Shown here: piece after piece, positions 30,180 to 41,197 of the stretch | How positions within the stretch are numbered: the stretch's first letter is position 1 | Layout of the letters: each line of letters begins with the position of its first letter | NCBI GenBank assembly: GCA_900074725.1 | Contig: LT598455.1 | Location: 187,802-251,801 of the forward strand | Direction of reading: 5' to 3' | DNA from: Lachancea dasiensis | Lineage: Eukaryota > Ascomycota > Saccharomycetes > Saccharomycetales > Saccharomycetaceae | DNA: 64,000 nt | The notes under the pieces: model-generated | What the model was told of the DNA's origin: nothing | The model's database searches: none | Seen by the model: only the letters and a program-made list of their open reading frames with translations | Program-made: the position numbers and the translations under genes

Positions 30180-32767
30180 TATTTCTTCTTTAGAGTGATG
30201 GTGTAGAGTTGTGGTCAAAAAGAAAATACGATCTTTTCGAACCTAGGACCCTCTGGGAACAAACACTCCTTTGCATATATACGCATCGCAAGGATATCAA
30301 TGAATAAGGGAAATGGTGTGAAGAACCAACCAGATTCATGCGATACGAGATAGCGAACTGAGAGCATATTAGATAACGCTTTGTTCAGATAATAACAACA
30401 CGCTGAAAATGCGCAGAGAAAAAAAAACAGTCTGAAAATGCCACTGTCACTTCTGGCAAGAGGTCCGGCATATACGCCGTATAAATGCCGTTTCCGGGAA
30501 CATTAGCAACGATGGAAAATCACCGCAAATCTCGTAGCGTTCTGAAATCCTGATAGTATGCATTTTCTGTTTCCACCTCTTCATGGCTGGTCAGTCGGGG
30601 CAATAGATCTGTGAGGCACAATATTCTTCAGTGGCATTGTGACCATCGTCTGTTTTGTTGAAGAAAGCAGATGAGCTGACAGCAGACGAGCTAGTCAGCG
30701 ATGCGATTTCAGTCAAATTCCGCTCTGTACGGGCCAATGCGAACCGTTTGAGCAGCGATTACGGTCAGTCGTTTAGGGTCACTTCGCATGGGTCACGCAG
30801 TACGCACGCGCTACATCACTGTTTGGAAGGCGTCCAATCAGCGAACGGAACGCCCGATAGGGTCCCAAGGCTTCCGGGTTAGGAAAATTGATGCTTTGGC
30901 AGGAAAAGCAACACGAATGGTCAACACAAAAACAGTGGGGGAAAAGTGGGAAGAACCATTTTCCGACGAGTTCACGAGGGATACACCCGAAGGAAGAGGG
31001 CGTCTAGTTTACGAGCGGCAAAAGTCCCGACTATCAGCGCTGCTAGATCAGCCGTTGCCTGGAAGCATTTGGTATCGGGGGCGATCTTGTGCTAACGGGG
31101 CTGACAGGTCGAATCTTTCCTATTAGTCCAAACGGCTTTCCTAGTATTTCGTGCTTGTTGTCTGTGGTTTGAAGACGTTTGAAAACCCCGTTAAACGCAA
31201 GCAGGACTCCAATATGTAGAAAGTTGCTCGAATAGTTGAAAAGCTGGGGTAATGACAGATTTGAGGCTCCCTCACTTGTACAGGAGGGGAATACCGATAG
31301 TGGCAAGGCCCTGGGGTCAACCTGGCAAGCCACAGCCGACAAACGGTGTTTATGATGGATGTAAGGAACACGAGTCTCTGAAATAGGTGTGTACTGGCCC
31401 TTCTTGAAAATGTCCAGACCATGCAAGCTCAGTAGATACTGCGATTGAAAAAGGGCGTGCTCTGTTCGTCTCTAGTAGCTTGTGGCAGTAATTTCGTTGG
31501 AGTTAGGTTGAAGCTTCTGCAGATTTCGGGCCCGTAATGTGTCTCGCTCTATTGATCAATCACAATGGTAGAGACAAATACGCTGCTAATAGGCACTATC
31601 AGCACTGAACACTACCGTTCCTACTAACTGCGGTGCTGTAGATGAACAGATTAGCCTTACCGCTGAGAGTTGGACTATCAGGTCCGTAGCATGTACATCA
31701 TCTACAACGAGTAGAGCTGATTTGTTCAATTCGAACTACAGCGTAGAGTGGGATTTGGAATCGTTATAACTACCAGACGATTGTGATACAGTATTGTTTG
31801 GATCGCGTTGAATTGTGTAATACTGATCAATAGCATTGTGCTAGAACAAAATGAAGTGATATGGCAATGCCAGTAAAACGAGAATGCGTAAGGTTCATTA
31901 TAAACCAAAGGGTTCAGTTGAATAATGAATAAAACCCCGCTAGTCATTTGGCAGACAGCCAAAATTTGCAAAATCGCAGAAGCTATGCCATCTTAGCTTG
32001 GAACATCAACACGAAGGAACTATTGTGATTTGTAATATTCTGCTCTACAAGTTCCTAAAATCTACCGTTTGTAAAATACTTAAAATAAGCTTTCATGCAC
32101 GATGGCAGTGATGGGATACGCACCTTTTCAAGTTGAGCACAGAAAAAAACTCAACCGTCTCTTGTGTCAACTTATTGTTTCCCAATGGCAAATATTTCGA
32201 TTTGGTGGGCTTCTCGAATCAGAGCAGCTGTGCTGCACAACTGAATCGTGCCAGCTAAAAGTCTAGCTCAACATGGCATCCGGGATACCTACCTCCATCG
32301 GTAAAGTTTATCCGAGACATACCAAATCTCACCAATGTCGATCACGTTTTACCAACGTGTCACCGGACTTAGTTTTATCGTTTATGATATTATCTGTCAC
32401 AAGCGCCAGCTGACACATATCCCACCAGGTGCCCTTACTTCCATCCGAAGTCAAAGTTTAGGTCGATATGAAAGGGTTTCATATCCCTGACTCAGGAGTC
32501 ATAAATCCGATCAACGTGCCTTATCCCCGAAAGTACCTTCCCATTCCAGTCTCTTTCTAACCACGCGACGTGGTCATCGGCGAGTGTGAAGGTGTGATTC
32601 GGTTTTTGCCCTGGCTAGTTTCTCCAAAGCTCCCGGACAACCCCTCTCCACTAGCAAACCGCTCCGTAGTAGAAGCTAATTTGCTGTATATAAGTACCTT
32701 AGCTACCCAGCTAGCTGGTCATATAAGCACCTTTAACTGTAACGAACTTCCAGTATATTAGACCTTG
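30180..32767. promoter_or_regulatory. Long divergent intergenic region, MEP2 to the reductase gene
   Basis: This 2.6 kb stretch has no supportable gene. Near MEP2 it contains a TATATA element (about 30276), GATAA cores at 30372 and 30388 plus GATAC/GATAG at 30342 and 30349 (GATA-factor type, as expected for a nitrogen-regulated gene), and a palindrome at 30466-30490 with CGG...CCG ends. A 112-codon ATG frame at 30788-31126 has no recognisable features. Near the reductase gene, two similar segments at about 32290-32312 and 32440-32461 share CTTCCAT/CCTCCAT and AAAGTTTA. TATATAAG lies about 75 bp before the start at 32768. Confidence 0.55.
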
Positions 32768-33862
32768 ATGAGCATGGACGAAAAAGTTTTGGTGACTGGT
32801 GCTTCCGGCTATATTGCCTTGCACATTGTCAACATTTTGCAATCAGAGCGGTACCATGTTGTTGCGACTGTGAACAGCCAAAATAAAGCCGACCAAATGG
32901 CTAACTCATTTGAGCACTACTACCCTTATGCAGTGCTAGACGTTGTTGTCGTAGAGGACGCTACCAGCGAGAGCGCTTTTGAGAAAGTATTCGAAGATCA
33001 TCCTGACATCCAACACGTAATCCACACGGCGCCCACGGCAATTGCGGGGACAGAAAGTACCACCGAAGCGTCGTTTTTGATCCCCGCAACCGAGGGCACA
33101 AAAAATGTGCTAGAGTCCATCAAAAGGCACGGACAGAATGTGAAGACGGTGGTTGTAACATCCTCGTTTGCAGCCCTCATGGACTTGCAAAATGCAGCGG
33201 ATCCCAAGTGCGTGATTTCGGAAAAGTCTTGGAATCCAATTACGTGGGAAGAGGCCAAAGGCAACGAGAACAGGGCCTATGAAGCCTCCAAAAAGGTGGC
33301 AGAACAACTGGCTTGGAATTATTATGAGGAAAACAAGGGTCACCTAAATTTCACTCTGACTACTGTAAACCCGCCATTTGTCTTTGGCCCCCATGTTTTT
33401 GAATGGAAGTTGGAGGTAGATGAATGGAACACTACGGCGCTTTATATCAAGAAAGCACTTGAATTGTCGCCCGATGATCTCGGTCCCTTCACCAAGCCCT
33501 GTGGAATATGTTGTGATGTCAGAGACGCTGCGTTGCTACATGTTTTACCACTAAGAAATCCAAGTTTGGCGGGCAAACGACTATTCCCAGTAAACGGGAC
33601 TGGGTTGAAACAACACAGTTACGAGGACGGGAAATTTAATTTGCAGAGAATTATCAATGTGCTGAATGCAACTTTCCCAGAACTTGAAGGCAGCTTACCT
33701 GTTGGATCGCAAGCGGAAAACCAATCTAATTTGGACAAACTGACCCGCTATAACAATGATGAAACTTGTTCGCTGACCGGGATGGAATTTAAGTCGTTTG
33801 CGACCACCTTGCGTGATGCGGCGGTGCAAATATTGAAAGCCACCTCCAAACGTCAGGCGTAA
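32768..33862 (+). CDS. GRE2/ARI1-type NADPH-dependent carbonyl reductase
   Basis: This 364-residue extended short-chain dehydrogenase belongs to the family of S. cerevisiae Gre2, Ari1, YGL039W and YDR541C, which reduce aldehydes and ketones such as methylglyoxal and 3-methylbutanal with NADPH. The Rossmann motif is VTGASGYIALHIV (residues 8-20). The catalytic set is TSS (131-133) and Y171-x3-K175 (YEASKK), followed by NPPFVFGP. The ATG at 32768 is first in frame. Which of the four paralogues is closest cannot be told by eye. It is not in the S. cerevisiae position of any of them. Confidence 0.9.
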   Translation: MSMDEKVLVTGASGYIALHIVNILQSERYHVVATVNSQNKADQMANSFEHYYPYAVLDVVVVEDATSESAFEKVFEDHPDIQHVIHTAPTAIAGTESTTEASFLIPATEGTKNVLESIKRHGQNVKTVVVTSSFAALMDLQNAADPKCVISEKSWNPITWEEAKGNENRAYEASKKVAEQLAWNYYEENKGHLNFTLTTVNPPFVFGPHVFEWKLEVDEWNTTALYIKKALELSPDDLGPFTKPCGICCDVRDAALLHVLPLRNPSLAGKRLFPVNGTGLKQHSYEDGKFNLQRIINVLNATFPELEGSLPVGSQAENQSNLDKLTRYNNDETCSLTGMEFKSFATTLRDAAVQILKATSKRQA

Positions 33863-34338
33863 ATTCAAAAGATGAAAATAACAAAAGAGTGTTGATAATT
33901 TCCATGCTATCTATGTTTATATCATCCTAATTAGATTTTAAGAGCTCATGACCACCACCGGAACCCAGTGATTAATAATGGAATTGAAGATAAACGAGAA
34001 ACTGGTTGATCAGGTCTTGTTTGCTCCAAAGTGTGTATAGGTAATGCTTAGCTACGAAGGTGTCCTTCATCCATCGATGATGGCAAGGCACCCTTAACAC
34101 AGCTCAAATCCGCTTTTGAAATGTTCAGCTAGCGTATCTAAAAGTTTTATTACATCCCGGACTACATAAATTGTTACATTCTAGTTTGGTTTTAAATCAT
34201 ACAAGTGGAGTTTGAGTGCTCCTGTCCGGGCAGTGTAGGGTGAAGTACGAACGAAAATTTGACGTAAGTAGAAGTCATATTTGGAATTCAGAGCACAGCT
34301 CTTACTTTTTGGGTATCATGATCATCATATGGTGCATT
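33863..34338. other. Intergenic, reductase gene to YGP1/SPS100 (convergent)
   Basis: 3' flanks of two convergent genes. I see nothing further. Confidence 0.5.
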
Positions 34339-35358
34339 TCAAGAGAAGAATATATCTTGCAATTGAGACGAAGCCGTCACATTGTTGGTAAGCGCGATGG
34401 CCAACAACAATTGGGATTGCACTGGCGACAAACCACCCGCGGCTATGGCGCCAGCAGGAACATCGTCGACAAAAACAGGGTAGTAGTCATCGGAAGCGAA
34501 AACAATTGGAATACTGGCAGATGTAAACTCAGAGCCCGTAGAATTACCCGATGACACGACAACCAAACCGTCGATAGAGCCACTCAAGTATTCCAACAAG
34601 CCAGGGTTATAGTAGGCATCGTAGACAATAGGAATAGTGGTGCCGTTCGTGCTGATGGTAGAGTTAGCCTGGATGACATCAGTGAAATTCCAGTACTCGG
34701 TTCTAATGGTGCTTTCGGGGGAGAGTAACATTGGCCACGCAGGAGTGAACCAGAACCAAGGAGTCTTGTCGTAAACTGCACCGATAGAAACAGCCCCGGG
34801 AGTAGATGGGGTGTAGACGGCGCCTGAGTAAATGAGCGTCTGGTCGACTATCAAAGTACCGCGCCACCAGCTATCGTCGGACCACGCCACGGTGAGACCA
34901 TCGTCCAGCTTTGAGGTGACCACTAAACTCTTGGGAGAGTCCACCACGACACTTAGGAAGAACCCGAGGGACTCCAACGCTTTTTCGTGGCCAAGCACCA
35001 CCACACCGGTGTACGCATCGCTGGCCAAGGACTTGCTCACCGAGCTCGCCACGCTGTAAAGCTCGGTCGCATTCAAGCTTGTCTGGTTGAAAAGCGAGGT
35101 GATGGTGACGTCTGGGGAGGACGTCCAGTTAGACAACTTGTAGTGGCCGCCCGTGATGAAAACCTGCAGTTTTGGCGATTCCCACTGCGTCACGTTCGAG
35201 CTGTTGGTCCAGTTAGACCAGTTCGAGAGCGTCCAGTTGCCGGGCCACGCTTCGATCGGATCGAAGTCTTCGCTGTCACGCTTGACAAAATCGTTCAACG
35301 CAACTGGCGACGCTGTCGCCACAGCCATTAGTGCAGAGAAAAAGAGTCCCGCACGCAT
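34339..35358 (-). CDS. YGP1: Secreted glycoprotein of the Ygp1/Sps100 family (asparaginase-like fold)
   Basis: This 339-residue protein is the single-copy counterpart of the S. cerevisiae pair YGP1 (354) and SPS100 (326), wall glycoproteins induced on starvation and during spore wall formation. It has a signal peptide (1-16, ending in ATAS), a Kex2-like KR site at 26-27 and a cluster of N-glycosylation sequons (NWT, NWS, NSS, NVT) after it. The core KLQVFITGG, SLASDAYTGVVVLG, GLVVVSSG and PVQSQLLLAIAL aligns with both Ygp1 and, more distantly, secreted L-asparaginase Asp3. The catalytic threonines of asparaginases (GGTI and HGTDT) are replaced by GGHY and GHEKA. Its neighbours YHR138C-like and YHR140W-like genes match YHR138-140, and CBK1 matches YNL161W next to YGP1. 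Confidence 0.92.
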   Translation of the reverse strand: MRAGLFFSALMAVATASPVALNDFVKRDSEDFDPIEAWPGNWTLSNWSNWTNSSNVTQWESPKLQVFITGGHYKLSNWTSSPDVTITSLFNQTSLNATELYSVASSVSKSLASDAYTGVVVLGHEKALESLGFFLSVVVDSPKSLVVTSKLDDGLTVAWSDDSWWRGTLIVDQTLIYSGAVYTPSTPGAVSIGAVYDKTPWFWFTPAWPMLLSPESTIRTEYWNFTDVIQANSTISTNGTTIPIVYDAYYNPGLLEYLSGSIDGLVVVSSGNSTGSEFTSASIPIVFASDDYYPVFVDDVPAGAIAAGGLSPVQSQLLLAIALTNNVTASSQLQDIFFS

Positions 35359-36255
35359 TGTTGTACCAAGAGGATAGAGAGTGAAACTGAATTGACTAGT
35401 TTCCCAACGACAGAAGTTCCACCAAATCGCCCACTGTCTTCACCGTTCGCTGGGCAGTGATGCCCGGAATATTTATACTCACACACACGCCTGCCGAGCA
35501 GTAGCAATCGTAGCGTTTGACGCTAAGCCATCAGTCATTAAACCAGACCAGTCCACTGCCGAGACGAATATTACCGCACTAGGGACACCACATACACGCG
35601 GAAGCCCTCTTTGCCATGCACCGAACTGCAAGCAAATGAGTCTCAGTGCCCTAAAAAAAAGCCTCCACCACACCTTGCCTGTTCCCACTTGCTCCCAGTT
35701 GGTTTCCCCGACGTCCGCTCGCTCTCCACGCCTATGGTACCTTTCTTCCGTCTTACCTTTTCTGCGTGCCAGTTATTCAAACCCTGGCGCAGGCTTTTCA
35801 GCCAGGGCCAACAATCATCATTGCTACACGACCATGAACCCTAATTCTTGCTCTACACGATGCAATGACCCTTACAATCACAAGATTACCTACTGTCTCT
35901 TCTGTTAGAAACAACTCTTTATTGCGTCGTGATTTTTCACCGATGTTGTCCATTATTGCTTAGGGTGGTGGTAGGCTCGGACACACAGGTGACGAACGCA
36001 ACTCGTCACAAGCATGTGCCAAGAGCCATAGTTGTACGCACGATTGCAATCAAAGGACAATGGGCTCGCAAGTCAATTGGGAGTAGAAAATTTGCTTGTT
36101 ATCATACTCCAAAGTGACTTTTCTTGTGAAGTAGTAGTACAACACATACATAGTGCAATCTAAGCTCTTTAGTGAGTCTGGAAAGTTGTTGAGAGCATTT
36201 TGTTGAGAGCATCGACAGAGAGCGCACACCTAACAGAGAGAAAACCTGGTGGAGA
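35359..36255. other. Divergent intergenic region, YGP1/SPS100 to YHR140W-like gene
   Basis: About 0.9 kb with promoters on both sides. A TATTTATA element lies near 35468, about 110 bp upstream of the YGP1/SPS100 start. No gene is supported. Confidence 0.5.
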
Positions 36256-36933
36256 ATGGATAATAGGTCCAAATCGGCATTGCTCAATTTAATTAGTTTG
36301 TGTACCGGTGCATGGGGGCTGTACCGTGCTACTAGGGTAAAGCTGCCAGCTACTCTGGCAGAGGCCGGTCATCGTCAGTTTTTGACCAATATAGCCGTGG
36401 TAGCGACGCTGATCACAAACGTGGTAAACCTGGTGGCTTGGAAGAGGACGCGGGAGGGTGGTAGCGACGGGTGGAGGCTCGCCAGCCGTCAATTGGCGTT
36501 ACCCGTTGCGCTGGTGCTGGAATCGGTGGTGGCCGCGGTGTACTGGCCGTTGAGACTGTTCTGGCTTCCGCTCATAATGCACAACGTGAAGGACGGGTCG
36601 AAGGTGCCGCTGCCCGTGCCCGTGGACTGTGCCATCCACCTGCTGCCCGTGGTGTACCTAGCGGTGGACTATCTGGTGTTGGAACGGGCGCCGTTCCAGA
36701 TGTCGAAGACCAGCGCTTGGGCCATCGTCACGCTCCTGGGTTTCGGATACAGCAGGTATTTGACGGTGCTGGTCGACCGCGACGCAGGAGCCGTGTATCC
36801 GTACCCGTTTCTAGACGTCGCAGAGCCGTGGAGGAGCGGTATCTTCGTGGTTGTGACAAACATCGCCTGGGTATGGTTCGTGTTCTACAAGCGGGTCCAC
36901 GGGCTCGTGAGGACGAGACCTAAAACGAGCTGA
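36256..36933 (+). CDS. FAR-17a/AIG1-like membrane protein (YHR140W type)
   Basis: This 225-residue multi-pass protein resembles the AIG1/ADTRP family (human members hydrolyse fatty acid esters of hydroxy fatty acids) and the S. cerevisiae uncharacterised protein YHR140W (239). About six hydrophobic segments are visible. Two features fit the family's catalytic Thr and His: a Thr in FLTNIAVVATLITN (about 42-55) and His in DCAIHLLPVVYLAVDYL (about 123-139). The position between YGP1/SPS100 and RPL42 matches YHR139C-YHR141C. The central part of the gene is G/C-rich at third positions. Enzyme activity in yeast is inferred only. Confidence 0.83.
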   Translation: MDNRSKSALLNLISLCTGAWGLYRATRVKLPATLAEAGHRQFLTNIAVVATLITNVVNLVAWKRTREGGSDGWRLASRQLALPVALVLESVVAAVYWPLRLFWLPLIMHNVKDGSKVPLPVPVDCAIHLLPVVYLAVDYLVLERAPFQMSKTSAWAIVTLLGFGYSRYLTVLVDRDAGAVYPYPFLDVAEPWRSGIFVVVTNIAWVWFVFYKRVHGLVRTRPKTS

Positions 36934-37597
36934 AGTCGAGAAACCAAGGGCCGTTCGTGAAGTATACCGTACACACCTACGTAACAAATCGAACGGCTTG
37001 CGTTCCGTGGGGTATATAGCTACAAGACAGTGGGCGCACTTTGTGGGAAACGCGTCCCCGTCATCCCGCGCACGATATCCTACGGTATATCTACAAACAT
37101 AGACGCACTATGACAAGCTTCTGTAGTCCGATGGATTGGCGTTAGCTCACAGCACTGAGCAGTTTTGTTCAATGTTAATGCCCTCTGCCAATCCACATTA
37201 GAAGTTACCCGGCCCTTCCCCGACCTATAAAAGTGGCCTTTGAAAGTTGCACTTTGTTAACTTGACATCACTTTCTTTCAAAGGACCAACATCATTTTAT
37301 ATCGCTCACACTGGCCCTATATTCTATATTCAGCGGAGAAAGACCACGTTCGAGTTTCTCCAGGTTTTTGCGGGGCCGGTAAGAAGCGTAGACCAAATTA
37401 TAGAGCGTTGCTGGGCGCCTGGTGTTGATTTTCTTCGGAAAATAGGAGACACTGGGAATCAGCTGTTTCTACATGAATTCTAATACGAAGTAGCGTAATG
37501 TAGTGTAGTGTAATGGAGGCAGTTCCTTCTGGGAATCTTGTCGGCTTCTTTGTCGTTTATTGGTCTTTAGAAAAGGTCTATAGAAGCACGATACCAA
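36934..37597. other. Intergenic, YHR140W-like gene to CBK1 (convergent)
   Basis: About 0.66 kb between convergent genes, with no ATG-initiated frame of note. A good TATA box (CTATAAAAG, near 37225) faces right although no + strand gene follows, so a noncoding transcript is possible. Confidence 0.45.
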
Positions 37598-39865
37598 CTA
37601 TAATGCATTTTTTCTGGTGAGGTAATCAAACCTCGAGTAGGTATATCCAATGAAGGGCAGGTCCTCTTTCGTGCCGACGTTGGCCGCAGCACCGCCTTGC
37701 AGCATCATTTGTTCTCTCTGCCTGGCCGCTTGTGCCATGGCAGGACTGTCGGGAACGTTTTCCAGTTCGTCCGTGGGGAAGAACCTGGTATCGGTGATGC
37801 TGCTGAGTTTTGGGATGTACGGTGCCTCGACTTGTCTGATGGAGTTCCAGTCAACCCCACGGAAGAAGGGGTGGCTTTTGATTTCGTCAGCCCCACCGTG
37901 TCTGCCCAGTCTCTGGTCTGCATGCGTCAATAGCCTGCGAATTAGGTCCTCGGCCTCATAGGAAATGTGAATGTCGTCGGGGAATTGCAGCGTCTGCTCA
38001 AAATTCATGATCTTGCGGTATGTCTCCTGTGGTGTCTCGGAGCAGAACGGGGGCCAACCGATCAAACATTCGTACATGATTGCCCCCAATGACCACCAAT
38101 CGCACTCTTGTCCGTATCCCTGGTACAAGAAAATTTCCGGAGCGATGTAGTCTGGCGTTCCCACAGTAGAGTATGCCATTAGGCGACGTGACTTTCTCCA
38201 GGTTTGAATTTGCTGTCTATTTGTCATGGTCAAATGAATAGCATCCACAAGCATTGTGTTACGGTTCTTGCCGGAGTTGTTGGCGGTAATCCCCATTTGA
38301 GGTTTCTGTAAGTTGCCAGCAGCAGCATTCACTTCATCCTGGTGCAAGAGTTTCTTGTAGTAGTTAGAGTCGTGGGTCTTGTGGAAGCCAATGGATAGAC
38401 CGAAATCTGAGAGTTTGATGTGTCCTCGTATATCAATTAAAATGTTGTCCGGTTTAATGTCCCTGTGAATAAAGCCCAGCTTGTGGATGGCCTCGATAGC
38501 GAGAATGCACTCTGCCATGTAAAAGCGCGTAACGTCCTCCGTAAAAATTTGCCATCTAATCAGCATGGTCATCAAATCACCGCCAGGTAGGAACTCCATA
38601 ATGAGGTACAGGTATTGCGCGTCCTGGAACGAATAATACAATGAAACCACCCATGGCGAATCGCTACCTGCCAGTACGTCCCTTTCCGCTTTTACATGTG
38701 CAAGTTGATCCTTTTTGTACATTTCGGATTTCAGTAAGGTCTTCATCGCATAGATCTTCCCGGTGTCTCTCTTTTGAACCAACCTCACTTCCCCAAATGC
38801 ACCTTTCCCAATGACTTTGACGGTTTGAAAATCTTCCAGCGAGAGGCGAGTCCGACGTAGTCTCAGAAACTGAGATTCCTTCTTTCCCAACGTAGAAAGC
38901 TGCCTGCTTTTACGTTCATCGGACCAATCTTGAGATACTAACTGGGATTCAAGCTCTACTCGTCTCTGGTTGCGTTCAATGGCGTAGTTGACAGAAGATT
39001 GATAAAAGTTCTCAATTTTGAGTTTGACTGAGGCCGCTTTATCCTGTATGGACTTGGACAGCAAATCTGGACGCCTTTCGAAGTACATGTAGTTTGAGGC
39101 GGAAGCAGCAGCAGCGGGCGCACGAGCTTGTAAGTCGGGCACACCCACCCCTTTCAGGCTTCTCACGGGGCTTTGTTGATGTACACTGGTACCAGAGTAT
39201 GGTTGTTGTTGCTGCTGCTGTTGCTGGGACGCCTGTACAGCTTGAAACTGATGTGGATGCTGGGAGTTCTGCGCGGTGTTGTATTGCTGGAAATGCTGGG
39301 GGCTATGAGTGGAGTGCGAATCCGCCAAATAGTCGGATGTCACCGAGTACTGGCCAGGCGATGCATGCACGTTAGAGAACACATTATTGCGTAAGTTACT
39401 TTGGGAGCCATTGCCATGGCTATATATGCTGGGCGCACTATTACCAGCCAGGAAGGTGGATGCCGGTGGAGGAGTGTTTGTTATATTGGGCTGGGGCGGG
39501 GAAGAGAAATTCAGCTGTTTCGCCGTTGGTGTTGAAGGGTAGTTCAGGTTGGGCACATCCGCAAACCCCCCACCATTCATCGATCCACCCATCAGGCTGC
39601 CACCTTCTTGTTGTCCTAAATGATCTTGTAAAGACTGGTGAGAGCCCTGTTCCCTCAAATAATTAGAGCTAAATGCAGCGTTTGGCGGCCGAGACATGGA
39701 ATTGAAAGACCCGTTAGAGGCAGTTGAGAACCGATGGATATCGCTGTTGCCAATGTTGCCGTTGCTGTTGTAGCTATTCCGGTTGTCGTTTTTTGGGGCC
39801 GAAAAACCACCTTGTGTTCCAGTGGCTCCAGCTGTCATGTAAGAGTTGTTAGTACCATTAAACAT
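37598..39865 (-). CDS. CBK1: NDR/LATS-family kinase Cbk1 of the RAM network
   Basis: This 755-residue AGC kinase (S. cerevisiae 756) controls cell separation through Ace2 and polarity through Ssd1, bound by Mob2. The N-terminal ~260 residues are Gln/Asn/Ser-rich, including a short poly-Gln run. The N-terminal regulatory Mob2-binding region is [20 protein letters not shown] to [13 protein letters not shown]. The kinase core has [24 protein letters not shown] and TPDYIAPE, with the NDR insert before the activation site. The hydrophobic motif is [12 protein letters not shown] near the C-terminus. It is nearly identical to S. cerevisiae in the kinase region. Confidence 0.98.
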   Translation of the reverse strand: MFNGTNNSYMTAGATGTQGGFSAPKNDNRNSYNSNGNIGNSDIHRFSTASNGSFNSMSRPPNAAFSSNYLREQGSHQSLQDHLGQQEGGSLMGGSMNGGGFADVPNLNYPSTPTAKQLNFSSPPQPNITNTPPPASTFLAGNSAPSIYSHGNGSQSNLRNNVFSNVHASPGQYSVTSDYLADSHSTHSPQHFQQYNTAQNSQHPHQFQAVQASQQQQQQQQPYSGTSVHQQSPVRSLKGVGVPDLQARAPAAAASASNYMYFERRPDLLSKSIQDKAASVKLKIENFYQSSVNYAIERNQRRVELESQLVSQDWSDERKSRQLSTLGKKESQFLRLRRTRLSLEDFQTVKVIGKGAFGEVRLVQKRDTGKIYAMKTLLKSEMYKKDQLAHVKAERDVLAGSDSPWVVSLYYSFQDAQYLYLIMEFLPGGDLMTMLIRWQIFTEDVTRFYMAECILAIEAIHKLGFIHRDIKPDNILIDIRGHIKLSDFGLSIGFHKTHDSNYYKKLLHQDEVNAAAGNLQKPQMGITANNSGKNRNTMLVDAIHLTMTNRQQIQTWRKSRRLMAYSTVGTPDYIAPEIFLYQGYGQECDWWSLGAIMYECLIGWPPFCSETPQETYRKIMNFEQTLQFPDDIHISYEAEDLIRRLLTHADQRLGRHGGADEIKSHPFFRGVDWNSIRQVEAPYIPKLSSITDTRFFPTDELENVPDSPAMAQAARQREQMMLQGGAAANVGTKEDLPFIGYTYSRFDYLTRKNAL

Positions 39866-40557
39866 GATTTGAGGATGGGGCTTGACTACAGAGAAACAGG
39901 TTAGTTCGATGTTTGATTATTATGGCCATGTAGACTCGGAAATTACACTCTAAGCGCGTACCCAGGGTAACCCCATCTTGTTCGGATCTTCGATTTGACA
40001 GCGACACTAAATCATTCATGATCCACTTTACAAGCTACCAATGAGCTGACACTGTGCATCGGTTGTCCAGATGGAGCGAATCTAGCTATCGAATGGCATC
40101 TGCCGAGTTGGGCCCCACGTTGATTTGTTAGTGCGATTACCACTTCTTTAGGTGACAGACAATGTGTCAAAACTAAAAGCACAATAAATGCCGGCGGTGG
40201 TTAAAAGGACTTGGTGCTCGCTTTGAATAGAAGCTACAATAGAAGCGGGTAGCTGAGCATTTCAACTTCACGAACTTGTAAAACGCGAAACTGCCTAGTA
40301 CCATCACCTCCTTTGGGATGCCTTGTCACACAATTAATTTATTTTGGTCTATGTACACTTACTTCCCTACTTTAACTCTCAGTATGGACTTCCTCCGCGC
40401 TTGACCCCGTATCTTAAAAGGTGTTATCGTTTGTAATACTAAATAGGTTCATACAGATGGAATAACAATGGTGTTAAATTGACCAATATATGGCTGGAGT
40501 AGTAAAAGTGGTAGATTTGTGAGTAAAAGTTCGCAACAGAGTCCAGATGCAGTCCCT
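39866..40557. other. Intergenic, CBK1 promoter / RPL42 3' flank
   Basis: About 0.7 kb between two genes on the minus strand. I see no gene or repeat. Confidence 0.5.
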
Positions 40558-41197
40558 TTAGAATTGCAAGGCTTGGCCCTTTTGCTTCTTTTCACCACCC
40601 AATTCGAAGTGCTTGCATCTCTTCAAAGGCAATTGAGCTCTGGTCTTGCAGACAACACATTCCAATCTCAAGACGACCTTCTTGGTAACCTTAGCTTTCT
40701 TGTGGAAAATTTGCTTGGTTTGACCACCGAAACCGGATTGTTTACGGTCGTAACGTCTCTTACCTTGAGCGTACAAGGAAGCCTTACCGGCCTTGTATTG
40801 GGTGACCTTGTGTTGGGTGTGCTTGCGGCATTGCTTACCCTTGCAGTAGGTCCTTCTGGTCTTTGGAACGTTAACTGGTAGCAGCATGCAAGTTAGTATG
40901 ATGTTGCGCGACGTTTGCAAACAAGAGATCTGGAAATGAAGGAAAGCTGGACGGAGGTCAGCCCCCCAGTCCTAGGATTACCCATGCAAACACGCAGCTG
41001 GGTCCGGACTCCACAAAAGCACCGACACGGCTGTTGACCACCACAGGGTAGATAACTTTGTCTTTGCTCCGTCCCATGTTGTAACATTTCTCTGGTTTCC
41101 ACTTCCACGCTGGCCCTGGGGCTTACCCAAATAGCTTATACCTCATCTCGTTGACCCTCTGTTTTTCCGTAATTCATCTATCATTAGACATACCCAT
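40558..41197 (-). CDS. RPL42: 60S ribosomal protein eL42, spliced after the fourth base
   Basis: The gene has two exons on the minus strand: 41197..41194 (ATGG) and 40874..40558, giving 106 residues, the S. cerevisiae length. The 319-nt intron has donor GTATGT at 41193 and branch TACTAAC at 40898-40892. The acceptor TACCAG ends at 40875. The product [20 protein letters not shown] is near-identical to Rpl42 and has the zinc-binding C-x4-C (C12, C17) and C-x2-C (CVVC, 72-75) cysteines. S. cerevisiae has two copies, RPL42A (YNL162W) and RPL42B (YHR141C); this locus has neighbours of both (CBK1 and CHS7). Confidence 0.97.

Noticed and set aside
30788-31126. 112-codon ATG frame upstream of MEP2
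   Set aside because: No recognisable motif, and base use does not look coding. Left as part of the intergenic entry.
31622-31640. TACTAAC followed by TAG in the gene-poor region
   Set aside because: No GTATGT donor at a suitable distance and no coding frames to join.
34339-35358. Calling this gene a functional L-asparaginase (ASP3)
   Set aside because: Catalytic Thr motifs are absent, and the sequence and neighbours fit Ygp1/Sps100 much better.
40519-40881. 120-codon + strand frame over RPL42
   Set aside because: Antisense shadow of a certain ribosomal protein gene.
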